This document shows positions 20,013 to 32,000 of a DNA stretch of 64,000 nucleotides, one piece after another. The translations under genes were made by a program, and so were the position numbers. The notes below the pieces were generated by a model. The model made no database searches. It had not been told where the DNA came from and saw nothing but the letters and a program-made list of their open reading frames with translations. The DNA comes from Breviolum minutum Mf 1.05b.01 (Eukaryota; Sar; Dinophyceae; Suessiales; Symbiodiniaceae), in assembly GCA_000507305.1 (NCBI GenBank), contig DF241648.1, positions 1-64,000 of the forward strand, written 5' to 3'. The stretch's first letter is position 1, and each line of letters starts with the position of its first letter.

Positions 20013-22560
20013 GCTGAGATTAAGCCGATAAGCTTCAAAGCATTGCCGACAGGATGAACAATGGTTTAACGACACCATCATGGATTTCTTCCTGTCTCTT
20101 GGCAGTTTTTTCCAGAAGTATTTGCATAGTTTTTTTTTCTGAGATGTAAGACATCGGCAACATGTATGGAAAAGAGACATTTGATGTAATACACTGCAGT
20201 TCATAGGCACTAATATTGCACATATGAATACGGATACAGACATTGTATGATACTGTCAGTGCGTGATCCAACAAATGAGGCGTTTGGCCATCGAAGTGGC
20301 AGCTCCATCGAGGCTGCAAGAAGAAGTTTATGTCCCTTCGGTTGAACATAAACATTGCATCATCTACCAAAAGACCCTTATAAAACTTATAAATGTTGTG
20401 TGTGTTTGACGTGTTTTGTGTGTTTTATGTGGGTTTTATGTGCCTATGTGTGTGGTGTTTGTTTCTCTTTCCCTCTTTTGTTTTTGTTTTTTCTTTGGGG
20501 AAAAGTATCCATTTTCCTTGAAGTTTTGGCATGAAGAGTCTAATTCATCAACAGTAGACACGCTTGGGTGCAGATGAAGTAAAATTTCTCCTTAAGATCT
20601 TACCTAGGGACTGCCGACCGAAATGCAATGAGTGGAGTATGCTTGGTGACCCAGGTGGCAAAGACTCAATTCTTCACCCGTCTCACAGCTTCTGGTGCTT
20701 CAAGTATCTATGCTGCAGTCAAACTTGGCTTTTGGGCTTTTGACATGTTATACTGGGCAATTGATGGCAATTGATGGCAATTTTTTCCCAGAAATGGTGG
20801 AATTGCCGAGGTGGCGAGAAGGGTTGGGAGAATGTGAAGACCTGGACGAGGACAGTCACCGGTGGAGTTGCCAACCAACGGGTGCTCGTGTACCCAGTCA
20901 ATGAGGCGCATCATGGTGTGATCTCATTGACTCATACATTGTCATACATGAGATCAATATGATAATATGATCCTGCCCATCACCTTGTGACCCCAACGCA
21001 ACCTCGAAACATTTCCACAGGCAAATCTTCACTGGTGTGTGCTTCTCGTTTGCATAGAATTGTTGTAAAAAAAACATCCTTCGGTTTGCCATAATGGCCT
21101 AAGGTCCAACAAGAGCTGAGATAGCCGTAACCGGCGGTAACCTGAATGACCTAAGGTTCTTCGTGTGCCATCCTTACATGGTGATGGGTAAAGAGGTTCC
21201 TGAGTATGAGGAGGCTCTGGAAACGAGGGGGAAGGGCCGCCGAAGGCACTTGACTCACTTGACAATTTAATGACAAATCAGCATGAATCATACATGCTCC
21301 ATGCTCTTGCATTGGCAGAAATTGCTTTAAGATCCAGCCTGCAGTGTAACAATGGAACAAAGCAGTAAATTGAAGTTATATTGAAGTCAGGTTTCAGAAA
21401 AATGGCAGTGTCTGATTCCAGAATAGTCTGAATAGTGATGTCCACTAGAGTATGTGCATGTGTGGAGTTTAGGAATGGGGACTTGTGTTTGTAGCGAATC
21501 AAGGCTGAAAACTCAAACTCCATTTTCCCATTCGCGGTGGTGGTTTCAAAGATTTATTTGTTTTTTTCTTGACCCCTACTTTGGGAAAGGATCATGTTTG
21601 CAAATCATGTTTATCAAATGGGTAGATACCACCAACTAGCAATCCTTCAGACGCAATCTTGTCCCCAAAATTCGTATTGAGTCGGTATATTGATGCAAGA
21701 AAACGGACTCGGTCTGGTTTCATGTTTGCTTGGCTTTGAAGCGGTTTTTGCATGACAATCCCTTTGTGAAACCCAGCATTTCTACAAAAAGAAGCCGCAT
21801 TTTTCATGATTTCCCGGGGATTCAGAGGCTGAAGGGCTGAGAATTTGAAACAAAACATCCCCAACAAACCAAAGTGGCAAGGTCGGAAGGTGACTTCTGA
21901 TGTTTCAAAGTGTTGATTTATTCATATTATTCATTGGTTGATGTTGATCCCTTCCAAATTTGGTACTTGGCATGTTGAACAGCAACCAATTGAGGGGTCA
22001 TGAGTTCTCATCCACTATTCCACGCTACCCTTGAAGCCGTGCACCCGAAGGATATGTTCAAACGCGTATGCCTTTCATTCTCCGTCTTTGCAACTTTGAT
22101 TTGACTTGAAATTTCGGGGAGTCTGAGCTATCCACAGCGCCAACAGCTGCTTCACCAGCCTCACGCTATAAAATCCCTGACATTTTTAGATATGTTACGG
22201 AAATATATTCCTTCAGGCTTGGATTTCTGAGAAAATGTGGCTTATGATGGCTTATGCATACTTTTGATATTTGGACTGGGAATGATTCGCGAATCAAACT
22301 TTTTGCAAATGCATTGGTGCCTTGTTTTGGACGCACAGGGATCCATCAAGGAACTAGTGACTAGGATGTCAAACCCACTTTACTCAGACCCGCCAGAAAG
22401 CAACGTTGTTCAATGACTTTGCAGTCGCGATTCAACTAATATGGCAAATCTTTACATTTCCCGTTTGAAAAGGCACCTCGAGGTATTACATGGAGCACTG
22501 CCCCAACAAGGAACACGTGTTTCAGCAATCTGAGTGACAAGAGGGGTGACGGAAGCACGA
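20013..22560. other. no supported gene
   Basis: AT-rich intron-like DNA. One frame near 20625-20740 (VCLVTQVAKTQFFTRLTASG) is protein-like but isolated and unrecognised. No repeat array or other structure stands out. Confidence 0.4.
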
Positions 22561-22569
22561 GCATATCGC

Positions 22570-22960
22570 GCTTGCCAACTTGGGAAAGGCCTCATTTGTG
22601 CAGGCGGTCTGTGGTGCTCCACGGGTGTGCTAGTTTGCTGTCTGTAGGCAAGCGTGTTGTGTGCTTTCTTGTGCTCTGCGTGTCTCTTGGATTGTGGCCT
22701 GCCGAAGATGGGTGCTCGCTGATTGTAGGTCAAACATCTTGTTGGCCAAAGCGCCATGCGTCCAGTTCTGGGAACCCCCCCTCTGCGCGCGTGGATGAGC
22801 CAGTTGTGTGTGCAGACGATGCGCTTGTTCCGTGGTTCCATTGCCACGGTGGTTTGCCGAGCCAGGACACTCCTCGCATCGTGTGTTTGGACTCGGCTTG
22901 GGAACCAGTGCCTTGGCGCGCGTGCGGCCACTGTTTTTTGGGTGACACAAAAAGGTTGAT
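22570..22960 (+). other. GC-rich island, open on both strands, unidentified
   Basis: Clearly richer in GC than its surroundings. One + frame contains PSQDTPRIVCLDSAWEPVP and the minus strand is also open across much of it, so openness alone is not evidence of coding. It may be a fragment of a dispersed repeat. It ends directly before the 30-bp tandem repeat. Confidence 0.3.
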
Positions 22961-22984
22961 GTCACATGATGTCATTACCATATT

Positions 22985-23070
22985 TTTTCATCGTTTTAAC
23001 GTATAGAAAAACAGTTTTCATCGTTTTAACGTATAGAAAAACAGTTTTCATCGTTTTAACGTATAGAAGA
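22985..23070. repeat. 30-bp tandem repeat, 3 units
   Basis: Units of TTTTCATCGTTTTAACGTAT plus the next ten bases repeat at a 30-bp step from 22985; the third copy diverges at its end (23069-23070). Confidence 0.85.
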
Positions 23071-23441
23071 GCATTTTCTTTTGATTTAAACGGAAAAATC
23101 TAAACATCGCACATTCATCACATGGCCTGTGTTTCTCGGTGTTTCATTTCTGTTTGATTTCCTGGCAAAAACTTGCAAAAACTGGAAGTGCGTAGTGGCA
23201 GCGCTCAAAAACACATGTTCAGTCGGGGGATTGCCATGGATTGCCCAGGTGCCGAAGGATGATCACATCAAACTGCTCAAGGCTCGATTCAGCGGATGTG
23301 TGGCTTTGATGGTCTGGCGTTGCAAATCTCTCGAGGGAAGTGTTACATTGTTGAATGATACCGGAACATAATGAACCTTGCAAGTTTTGCAGATAAGGTG
23401 CATCTCATGGCTGCATGTCCGATCTGCAAGATGGTTGGTTC

Positions 23442-23459
23442 AGCCTTTTTTGGCCCAAG
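23442..23459 (+). promoter_or_regulatory. possible relic spliced leader upstream of the sulfotransferase
   Basis: AGCCTTTTTTGGCCCAAG resembles the 3' part of the dinoflagellate spliced leader (AGCCATTTTGGCTCAAG, from memory), with one inserted base and two changes. It lies 215 bases before the first ATG of an intronless gene, where a 5' untranslated leader would be if that gene arose by retroposition of a trans-spliced mRNA. Confidence 0.35.
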
Positions 23460-23673
23460 TCACTGAAATTTCATTACCGAACACGAACCCTATTCGTACA
23501 TCACTTCTGCGCAAAGTGTGAGTTGTCCACTATGCTCCGGTGGGTGCTATGTCCAGTAGCTTGATTTTGCTGGCACTCGTTTTGTTTTGTTTTGTTTTCT
23601 TTTGTTTTTCAACTGAAACAATGTAACAAGTGAAAAAATGTCATGAAATTTTTCACGTCTCGCATTGGAGGTG

Positions 23674-24720
23674 ATGTTATTGGTGGCAAGAGCCACTGAG
23701 TGTGACGGGGATCTCAATGAGATGCTCCAAACACTATCGAAACGAAGAGACCCAAACTCAACCACCGACTTAGTTGACCAGCTGTTGAAGGCAAAAACAG
23801 AGTGCTTGAAATCTTCCATGGAGTGCTTGCCTGCCTTGAAACAGGTGCGCTATCGAGTGTGGCCTTATATTCAAGAATTGATTCACTGGCCTCATAAACC
23901 TTGGGAACCCATGGATTTTCATCCACAGGTTGTCAAAGCCAAAATGAGTTGCAATGGCGTTGGCAATCACACCATGTTTTTGTTGCACATGTGGAAGTCT
24001 GCCGGGTGGTCCTCTATGGACAACCTGAAGGCTGTTAGCAATGGCTATGATGTGATACAAGCCTTCGAAGATAACTATGCTTGGTGTGAACAGTTGGGCT
24101 ACAATGGCATCAGTCAAGACCAACGCAGTTCTTTGACCTTTGTGCGGGAACCACTTTCACGGCTCATTTCGGGCTACGCTGAAATTGAGCGAACCTATAA
24201 GGCTGGACGGTATGATTTCCTGAAACAAGCAGAAGAAGGTAGCAGGGAAAGGGCCAAGATCTTTATGGATCGTTTCTTTGAAGATGGTGCAATCTACAAT
24301 GGACACGTGAAGCCTCAATCGGAGTATTTTGCACCATTCTCCTCCCGATGTGCTCTCCCCATTGAATTCGTTGGGAAGACAGAGACGATTTCTGAGGACT
24401 GGAAGAAGTTCATGGAATCAAAACATTGTGATGCTGCAAGCACACCTTTTTCCAATGATTTGGGTCAACACCCAACGGATGATGGGTTCAAAAATGCGAT
24501 GGAGAACTTTTTCAATGAGATAAGTTTGCTAGCAGTTGATGCTACAAGTACTTCAGCACTGCGTCTCAAGTCGGTATTGGATGCTGACGGTTATGCTTAT
24601 CTCCGAGCGTTTTGCTGGCTGCTTTTGTCAGATTATGTCATGTTTGACTATGACCTCCCAGAGCATTGTGACGAACCTGAGATATTGAGGATTATGGAAC
24701 AGACCAAATCTGGGAGGTGA
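23674..24720 (+). CDS. intronless sulfotransferase (Sulfotransfer_2-like)
   Basis: 348 residues from ATG 23674 (the frame is open a few codons upstream with TTG). Family features: LLHMWKSAGWSSM at the place of the 5'-phosphosulfate-binding loop of PAPS-dependent sulfotransferases; LTFVREPLSRLISGYAEIE, the 3'-phosphate-binding FVRxPxxRxxSxY motif; and IEFVGKTETISEDWKKFM, the usual GKxExxxxDW segment. It would transfer sulfate from PAPS to a sugar or other acceptor, typically in the Golgi; no signal anchor is visible, so the N-terminus may be incomplete. It is uninterrupted while its neighbours are broken into tiny exons. It lies within the 10-kb dynein intron on the same strand, which suggests a retrogene. 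The acceptor substrate cannot be inferred. Confidence 0.75.
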   Translation: MLLVARATECDGDLNEMLQTLSKRRDPNSTTDLVDQLLKAKTECLKSSMECLPALKQVRYRVWPYIQELIHWPHKPWEPMDFHPQVVKAKMSCNGVGNHTMFLLHMWKSAGWSSMDNLKAVSNGYDVIQAFEDNYAWCEQLGYNGISQDQRSSLTFVREPLSRLISGYAEIERTYKAGRYDFLKQAEEGSRERAKIFMDRFFEDGAIYNGHVKPQSEYFAPFSSRCALPIEFVGKTETISEDWKKFMESKHCDAASTPFSNDLGQHPTDDGFKNAMENFFNEISLLAVDATSTSALRLKSVLDADGYAYLRAFCWLLLSDYVMFDYDLPEHCDEPEILRIMEQTKSGR

Positions 24721-25917
24721 AGCACCACAACGGTCTAGCAGTCTAGCAGCTTAGCATAGCTCCGAGTAGGATAGGGATGTCATAGGACATGGCTCGATGT
24801 AGCCAATGAAGCCTGAAAATATTTCACTGTCACGTTTTTTTTTTTGACTTTACTTTGCACTTTTGCACTTTGCGTTGCTAGAAGTTGTCACATTGTAGCT
24901 GCGGTTCCTTTCCACCTTTGGAAACTTGTGAAAGTCATTGGAACCACACCGTTCTGCATAACCAACGACTTCAGGGCTATTTGCGCCGTGAGCTTTACAA
25001 CAACAGCTGCAATGTCACTTGTCTTGAGGATCTTCGCCAGTTGAAGCATTTGACTGTGACTTTTGCTATGAATTTTGTAGCTTGAGGGCTCTCAACACAG
25101 CCCTTCGAACATCGCAAGATGGAAAGCTGTCCTGCGCTCAAAATGGCATTTCCGCAACCGAAAAAACCTGTGAGGGAAGTTTTGAAGTTTCAACAAAACA
25201 GCCATCGAGGCCGTTGTGGGCTTGGAAAAAATGGCAGCCATTGACGCAGACGTTCCAAAGCAACAGCTCCTCGGCTGGTGACGTTTCGAGTTGTGTGAAA
25301 ACGTTTCGAGGCAGAAAAAAAACGACTCTAAGGAATGTCTACGATTGCGGCTCGCCAGCAATTTGGAAGTTATTTCTAAACTTTGGTCATGCCGGCAAAT
25401 AAGACGATCACAATGCTTGCGTAGTTGAAGTTGATATACTAGCAGTATATCAGTATATATCTTCATGAATTTTTTATCATTTTCCAAATTATCTCAATCT
25501 TGACTTCAGTGTTTTGACCGTTGAAATCCCACACTGAAGCCCTGTAAGGTGGCCTTTATGTCCTGGAGTTTCTACTCTTTTTACTTCGTCAGCCAGACCA
25601 GCATCAAACTTGGCTTTTTGTGCGTTTTTTTTTTCGCAAGAAATCCGTTGTGTTGTTGTTGAAACTCGCCAATTTTCGTTGGAAATTTGGGAAGAAATTG
25701 AAATTTCCCGAGGTTTTCAACACTGGGCCTTACATCTCATCAGCAGGGTGCCCAGTGTTGAGGTCTTTGAGGGCCATCAGCTCCATCAACCACCCCTTGG
25801 CAAGCTTTGGCAGTTTGGAAAGAATACCCGGAGTCATTGATTGCCCATTTTTTATGTGTTGAAAGTCGCTAGAGTGTCATGACTTTTGATGTGATTGCGG
25901 CATAGGATTGCTTTTGC
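24721..25917. other. no firm gene; exon-like scraps
   Basis: A frame at about 24950-25080 (RRELYNNSCNVTCLEDLRQL) and another near 25660-25830 look protein-like but do not join into a recognisable product. The rest is AT-rich. Confidence 0.3.
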
Positions 25918-26485
25918 TTGCTGAGGGCCTGGTTTGATCAGTCCATCATCACACATCGCAGCTTGGCAGAAGTGGAAAACATTCGAAGATTCAGATTTGC
26001 AGGTCTCATTCACATGTTTTCTCTTGTCCTTGTAAGGCCGTGTCCAAATGCGGGAGCTGGTTTCCAGTTGGCTTCTCAAGTATGTCCAGTATGGTCAGTG
26101 TCAGATGTGGTCATTGGCCTGGAGCTTTCTTGTGAGGCTTGCTGGCAGAAGGGAGGAGGCGTGAACAAGTGTGGTCCCTCAGTGGCCGAAAAAGGATCCA
26201 TTTTTTTAAATTCATTACTTTCAGTGGTCGATTGACAAAAAAAGATGGGTGCAACTTCGGAAACTCAATTGCTGTTCTGTTGCTGAGACTGATGTGGCAA
26301 TCCTCCTTAAAGATGAAGGTCTTCGTGCCAGGGTGCAGGAGGTGCGATGCAAATTTCCCAAGGCCTTTTTCGGCTGGAAATCTGGGAAGATGTCTTCATG
26401 GGAGGCCCTTACCAGTGAACCACCTCCACCAGTTGAGGAGAATGTGGGAAGCTTAGCGATGACAGGAAGATACGCTAAAAAATAA
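25918..26485 (+). CDS. uncharacterised three-exon fragment
   Basis: Exon-like segments: about 25922-26009 (WFDQSIITHRSLAEVENIRR), about 26035-26095 (VQMRELVSSWLLKYVQYG), and 26224-26485 (IDKKRWVQLRKLNCCSV... ending TGRYAKK and TAA). The last begins after a clear pyrimidine-AG acceptor. Composition and length suggest real coding sequence, but I recognise no family. It would also be nested in the dynein intron. Confidence 0.4.
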
Positions 26486-27082
26486 TCAAGAGATATCAAT
26501 GATCTGAAACTTGTTAGGCCTGGTAGAAACCACACACACACAACAGCCATTTTTGGGGGGATTTCGCATGGTTTTGGAAGCCTTTTTTCAATATTTTTGC
26601 CTAGGTGTCTGGCTGGAATCAGGGTTGGAACCAGGGTTGGAACGCGCAAGGTTGGAAGGGTTGGAACTCACATTGGAGCGGTGATTATCGCCGGTCCTAA
26701 AAGAACTCAGAGCCGTGGGAACAGACAAAACCATGGATTTGTACCAAGACATGTCATTTTGATTATCATTTCAACATTTCATTATCACTTCATCCTATTA
26801 TTCCTTCACTTCATTTCTGAGGATACCAATTGTGTAAAATGGATTTTGTTCGTTCCCAGACCTGAGGCAAGGTGAAAAAAAGCTGCATTTGAGTCACAGT
26901 TGGAAGCGGGGAAAGCTGGTAAGAACATGATGAAGCTGTTTAGAATCGACCACAGTTTAGCTCCAAGAAACATCGGTACAAAAACACCCTACCCAATCCA
27001 AAGATGATAATCAAGTTGAATCACAAAATGAAGTGACAAAAAACCTAAGCCGAAAACTGCGACTCACTGAGACATTGAAAAG

Positions 27083-27708
27083 GTTAAAGGCTTTCTACAA
27101 CGAGCTGAATTTCCTGCTCCAAGAGTACCGTCGAGTCACACAGCTGGTGAAGTTGGTAGCTTAGAAGCTTCACCAAAGTAGTTAAATGATCATAATCATA
27201 TCGTTAATCATTGATTCAAAAGGAGACAGTCACTAATGGCAAAATGGTTGCCCAGATGGAGCATCATACCAGCCACAATATGTATCATGACTTTCCACTG
27301 AATCAGATGAATGACTTCCCAAAATTTCCATATGAATTTCCACATGAAATGAAGATTTCTGTGGTGCATCAGATTCCCCAAGGCCAATCACTGCGAATTT
27401 GCTGAAGCCACACTTGGATCACCTTGATTTGCAAATGAGGCGAAGTCACGAAGTTGAAAACTTGATAAAAGTTGTGTTGGATTTGCATTTTTGATTCTGA
27501 TTGACTCTTCATGGTTTCATGGATTTTATCCGAGAGCAACGGCAGATTGACAGGGACTTTCTTGAAAAAAGGGCTTCTCATCGATGCCTACCGATAGAGA
27601 ATGATGTCGATATGAAAGTTTCTAGATTGTGTGTATTTCTCACACATGAAGTTCAGAAGCTATGTCAGGCCTGGGATGGTCACTTTGAGCTGGACTTCGA
27701 TGAATTTG
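27083..27708 (+). CDS. dynein heavy chain tail, part 1 continued
   Basis: Exons: 27083-about 27142 (LKAFYNELNFLLQEYRRVTQ); 27383-27439 (PITANLLKPHLDHLDLQMR); 27669-27708 (PGMVTLSWTSMN). The join 27439|27669 completes an Arg codon and gives LDLQMR|PGMVTLSWTSMN, the highly conserved end of the DHC N1 region. The intron after 27439 starts with GC; that after 27708 starts with GT. The family normally continues with a Leu-rich segment (ID-YL-V pattern) that I could not find before the kinase gene at 29079. Either the next exon is far away or the gene is truncated. Confidence 0.75.
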
Positions 27709-29078
27709 GTGCCAAGCCCATTGGGTGGATCGTGTGGCGACGTGGAAGGTGATGATGATGACTTGGGCAATGGCTGCACATGCCTGGTCTCAGGATTCCT
27801 ACTTGAAGTCTGTTTGGGAATCCTTGGCGCAACTTGAACAGCCTTGAACTCAAGATGCATTCAAGATGTTTGATTCGCAAGGTTTCGGTGGGCAGACTTT
27901 GGACAGAGGTTTGAACATTGGCACATTTCCCCAGCTAGTGCATTTCTATGTTGAGAAGGTTTATCTAACAAGTGTCCTTTGATGTATCAAAGAGACCCAA
28001 GCCCAGGTTGATTTGCGGTGTGAACGATATCATGGAGAGCTTAGTCCCGGGCTTGGGTGTTTGACCATATGGCGTTTCCAAAAGCTGGTGGTTGAAAGTT
28101 GAAAGTAACATTTGAATCCAAATTGGGGTATGATAGATTTGCTGAATTCTCTCGCGACATTTGTATCTCAAGATCTTGAAGGCACTGAGGACTTTAGGGT
28201 TACTTCTGCAGTTCCCATTTTTGAAGGTCAAATTACAAAGGGCATCGGTAGTTTTTTCATGTGGATTTCTTTACTTGAAGAAGGGCGCAATATTTTCAGC
28301 AACCATTTGAAGCTTCGTTGTCTTCATGTAAAAATCATGTAAAAAACCAACATCAAATTCATGGAAACATCACTTTGCCAGATGAATGCCATCACTTTGG
28401 GGGTTTGCTCCGCTTGCTTTCAACAAAAAACTCTGCCTCACCGCATTTTTTCCGCGTGGTATGGGCCATGGGTCAAGCCCAAGCTCAGATCAAGTCTGCA
28501 CTGCACATCGACAGAATCTGGGCAAAATACGGTGATTCACAGAATCCCAGTTGAGATATTGCCAGGTGTATTTTTGCCTTGATTTCTTGGTGAAAATATA
28601 CAGCAAATTTCCACAAATTCAGATGCTTGAGTTGAAAATCATTGGACAAAACATAATTTGAATATATTTTGTTCCAGGAAAGAACACCAAGAAGGAGAAG
28701 GTCGACAGGCACGGGAACAGATTCGAAATGTTTATCAAAACGTCTCTTTCATACCGTGGGATGCAGGGCTTTACTTAATGCATCCCAGGTGCTGCAGTTG
28801 TTTCTTCCAACAGTATCTCTCGAGTTTCACTGAGCCAGGGAAGATGATGGGCCTGAGGGCTTGACGCTCGTCACCTCAAGGGCTGCTGAGCGTAGTGGAA
28901 GGTGGACTTGAAGAGATGTTCTGCTGACTTCCAGTGACTTTGACTTTCTAAGTTTAGATTTATGCTACTCGAATATACGCGACAAGTAGTTTGATTTGAT
29001 TTGACTACTTGATTCGATTTCAGCCAGGTGTGCATCTAATTAAGTGGTTGGATAACGAGTGACCTGACCTCGTGACGT
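27709..29078. other. no supported gene
   Basis: Intron-like or intergenic. Short protein-like frames at 28112-28220 and 28440-28550 are isolated and unrecognised. Expected downstream dynein exons were not seen. Confidence 0.4.
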
Positions 29079-32000
29079 ATGGCTGGTAGGCTCAACATCA
29101 CTGGGCGGTACCATCGACTCCCAAAGAAGATGCAGGATGACTATGAAAGTCTGCCGCAGGTTGGGCCCATAGATGCAAATGCACCGTCAACCTGGTGGAA
29201 AGATGTGGAAAGTATTAAAGGATCAGGATCTGGCAGTTGTAATCACTATCAAAATCGCCATATAAAAACTATTTCATCATTGCAGCCATTGCAGTATCAA
29301 TGTCATTTCTTTTTTGAAAAAGCTGAGAGCATGACATCTCCTGTAACATTTGCATGATCCCAAGTGCGGGCCTAGGTCCTTGGTACAGGCTACAATGGCG
29401 AGGTGAAACTTGCCAGATGTAGGCACACAGGGGTAACTTGGATCAAATTTGGAGGATCAAAAAACCAACTTTGCCATGTTAGATGTAAACATATGTAATA
29501 TCTATACTATAATGATAGTTTTGTATGTGTATATTACATATATATATATATATACATATATATGTAAATTCAGACATTTGTGATGTATGAATGTTAGGAA
29601 GTCATGAGTCTGCCATGTGATTCACTGATTGGTGGCCTAAAATTGAGGCAAAGTTTGCAGTGAAAGCATTCAAGCTACGTGGTGTGAGCAAAGAAAAGAG
29701 GAAAGAATTGGAGAGTGAGGCGGTTACTTGGACCCGCAATAGGGCCAACCCTTGTGCGACTGTTCTGGTGCCTGTGAAAAACTAAGTCGCGAGACCCTGT
29801 GCAATTTTCTCCACTTTCTAGGAAATTTTCCTGGCCATGGATCATCCACATGTGGCCGCCCTGACGGATGTCTATGAATCAGAAGAGCAGCTATTCCTTG
29901 TCATGGATACTTGGCAAGGAAAAAACTTCTGGATCTCGAGGGTTGATGTTGATATTGATTGGTTGTTGATGGGCGGGGAATTTCCGATGCCACTTGAAAC
30001 ATTTCAGGAATGCATGCAAGGAGGAGAGCTCTTCGATCGATCCTGGCCTTGCAAGTTGGTTCCTTCCGATTTTTTGTGTTTTGTGTTTTTCACATCTTTT
30101 TTTTCACATCTTTTTTTCTCCATGTTTCTACTCTATTCTGGCCCAATTCGTCTCACAGAAGCTTGATTTCCAGCCGATTCTGCTATTCTAAGGAGTGGTG
30201 CAAAGGAAACGCTTCACGGAAAAGGATGCTGCTCGAGCTATCTATCAGGCAATCACCCCCTTAAGTACCCGAAACATACTAAGTCCGTTCTCCTCCCTCC
30301 TGCTTGGTGATGGAGGAAGTGTGGTCTTGTTCGTTTTCGTAAGTCCTTTTTGGAAGTTATCATTTCTCAAAATTTGCTGTTCCAGATGCTGTTGGCCGTC
30401 AACTACATCCACTCCCATGATATTGTGACTTGACTTGAAGCCGCAGTGGAAGCTTAATGGCTTGATTGACATGTCATCATGTGATCATTTAATCATTGTA
30501 CAGCATCTCAGGTGCACCGTGACATTAAGTTGGAGAACTTCTTGTATGAAGCGAAGGCATGGTGCGTTCGATTCATTTCCTTGTTCTTCTTGCCTTTTCT
30601 TTTGGGGGATTTCTGGAACTTCCAGTTGGGGCTTAACTTTGCCTTGTTTTGCCTTACCCCTTCTGAATTTTTCTTGCAGGACTCTGATCATTTGAAGCTG
30701 ATTGATTTTGGTTTCAGCTACTTGGCTTTCACCGGAAAACATGGAAGTTGTGGATGCCAGGGCTACACGTGTTTCACCGTTTCACGGTGTTTCAGGTAAG
30801 ATTTGGCATCCCAATACCACGATGGCAGTCAGCTGTGGCACACTGGCCTACGTGGCTCCAGAGGTATTGGAGAAGTCTTACACCTCCCAGTGTTACCTGG
30901 CCGTTTTTTTTCAAGTGAAACTTTAGACCGGCAGTAAAATCATCACCGAATTTGAGGTGATTTATGGAGCCTTGGAGTGGTGGCATTCGTGCTACTTTTT
31001 GGTCCCTTGGCGAGATTTTTGTCACAGAAAATGCGGGTTCCGCAACGAGTTGAATTAGGCTATATGCCCTTTTCTGGCGCTGAATCCAAACAGATCCGCG
31101 ACATCAAGGACTGAAATGATTCGAAACTGCATAACAACTTCTCATGCTTCACGGCAGCTTTACATGACAACGAGTCAATGAAGGGGTTCGAAACTGCAGG
31201 AGGGCAACTTTACCAAAAAACCTGTCAGAGTCTTAGATTTTTTTGTTTCAGATTCACTGTACCTTGCTATGAATTGCTTGATTGGGTTAGATAAATATTG
31301 GAGAGGGCTTACTTGGGCCCGGCTGAGGGTGGTAGGCTGTAGCTATAACGTTTGCAAGATATGGGCAAAGCTGCTTGCAACCTGCACCGGACAAGTGTGC
31401 AAGTGAAGGCATTGATAATCATTGATACTCATCGGTCCCCAATCTCCCTTTTTATTGCTATTTATACATCAATTGTTTGTAATCAAGAGCATAGTATATT
31501 ATAATATGCAGAAAGGTTCGTTGATGTTCATAAGATACAATTTATACAGTTGTATACAATATGGATATGCTCATTGAAATTCATTGACACGGAAGTCGGT
31601 CAAAGCTGCATAGCTGCGAGACGTCGAATTGCCAGGCCATTTGGGGCAAAGCTTCTGAAAACTGCAAGGCTGTCGGGTCGTTGAGTTGCTACTCTGTTGA
31701 AGCAATTCAGTGTTTGCAAGATCAAGATGATGAAATAAGATGCAATCAGAGTAAATCATGATGTATATGCATATACACGTATATGAATCATTTTCGGGGG
31801 AAAACGTGTGGGAAACCAAACAACAAAAACGAAATGCATGGAACAAAAAAATCATCCCCTAAAAGAAGCATGCCTAGTTCCCAGATTTCTCAGATTTCCC
31901 AACACCTTTGGCAGATGTGAGCGCAGGACTTTGTTCAGCGCTTGTTGGTGGTCGATCCCAAAAGGAGGCTTTCGGCTGCCGAGGCTTGGGCATTGAAGAT

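Larger units (their letters stand above)
17058..27082 (+). other. 10,025-bp dynein intron (GT-AG) with nested sequences
   Basis: The exon ending at 17057 stops two bases into a codon (CAA GAG AAG AA|GTCAG). The exon at 27083 supplies the missing base (GAAAAG|G TTA AAG GCT TTC). Joined, they read LLQEKKLKAFYNELNFLLQE, which is unbroken dynein tail sequence. The enclosed 10 kb contains uncharacterised exons (17715-20012), a MITE-like element (19011-19385), the sulfotransferase gene (23674-24720) and another exon group (25918-26485). The alternative is that these are two fragments brought together by chance or misassembly. Confidence 0.6.

Noticed and set aside
22452-23006. Two overlapping long ORFs on opposite strands
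   Set aside because: GC-rich sequence keeps both strands open, and neither shows a domain. A single strand cannot be chosen.
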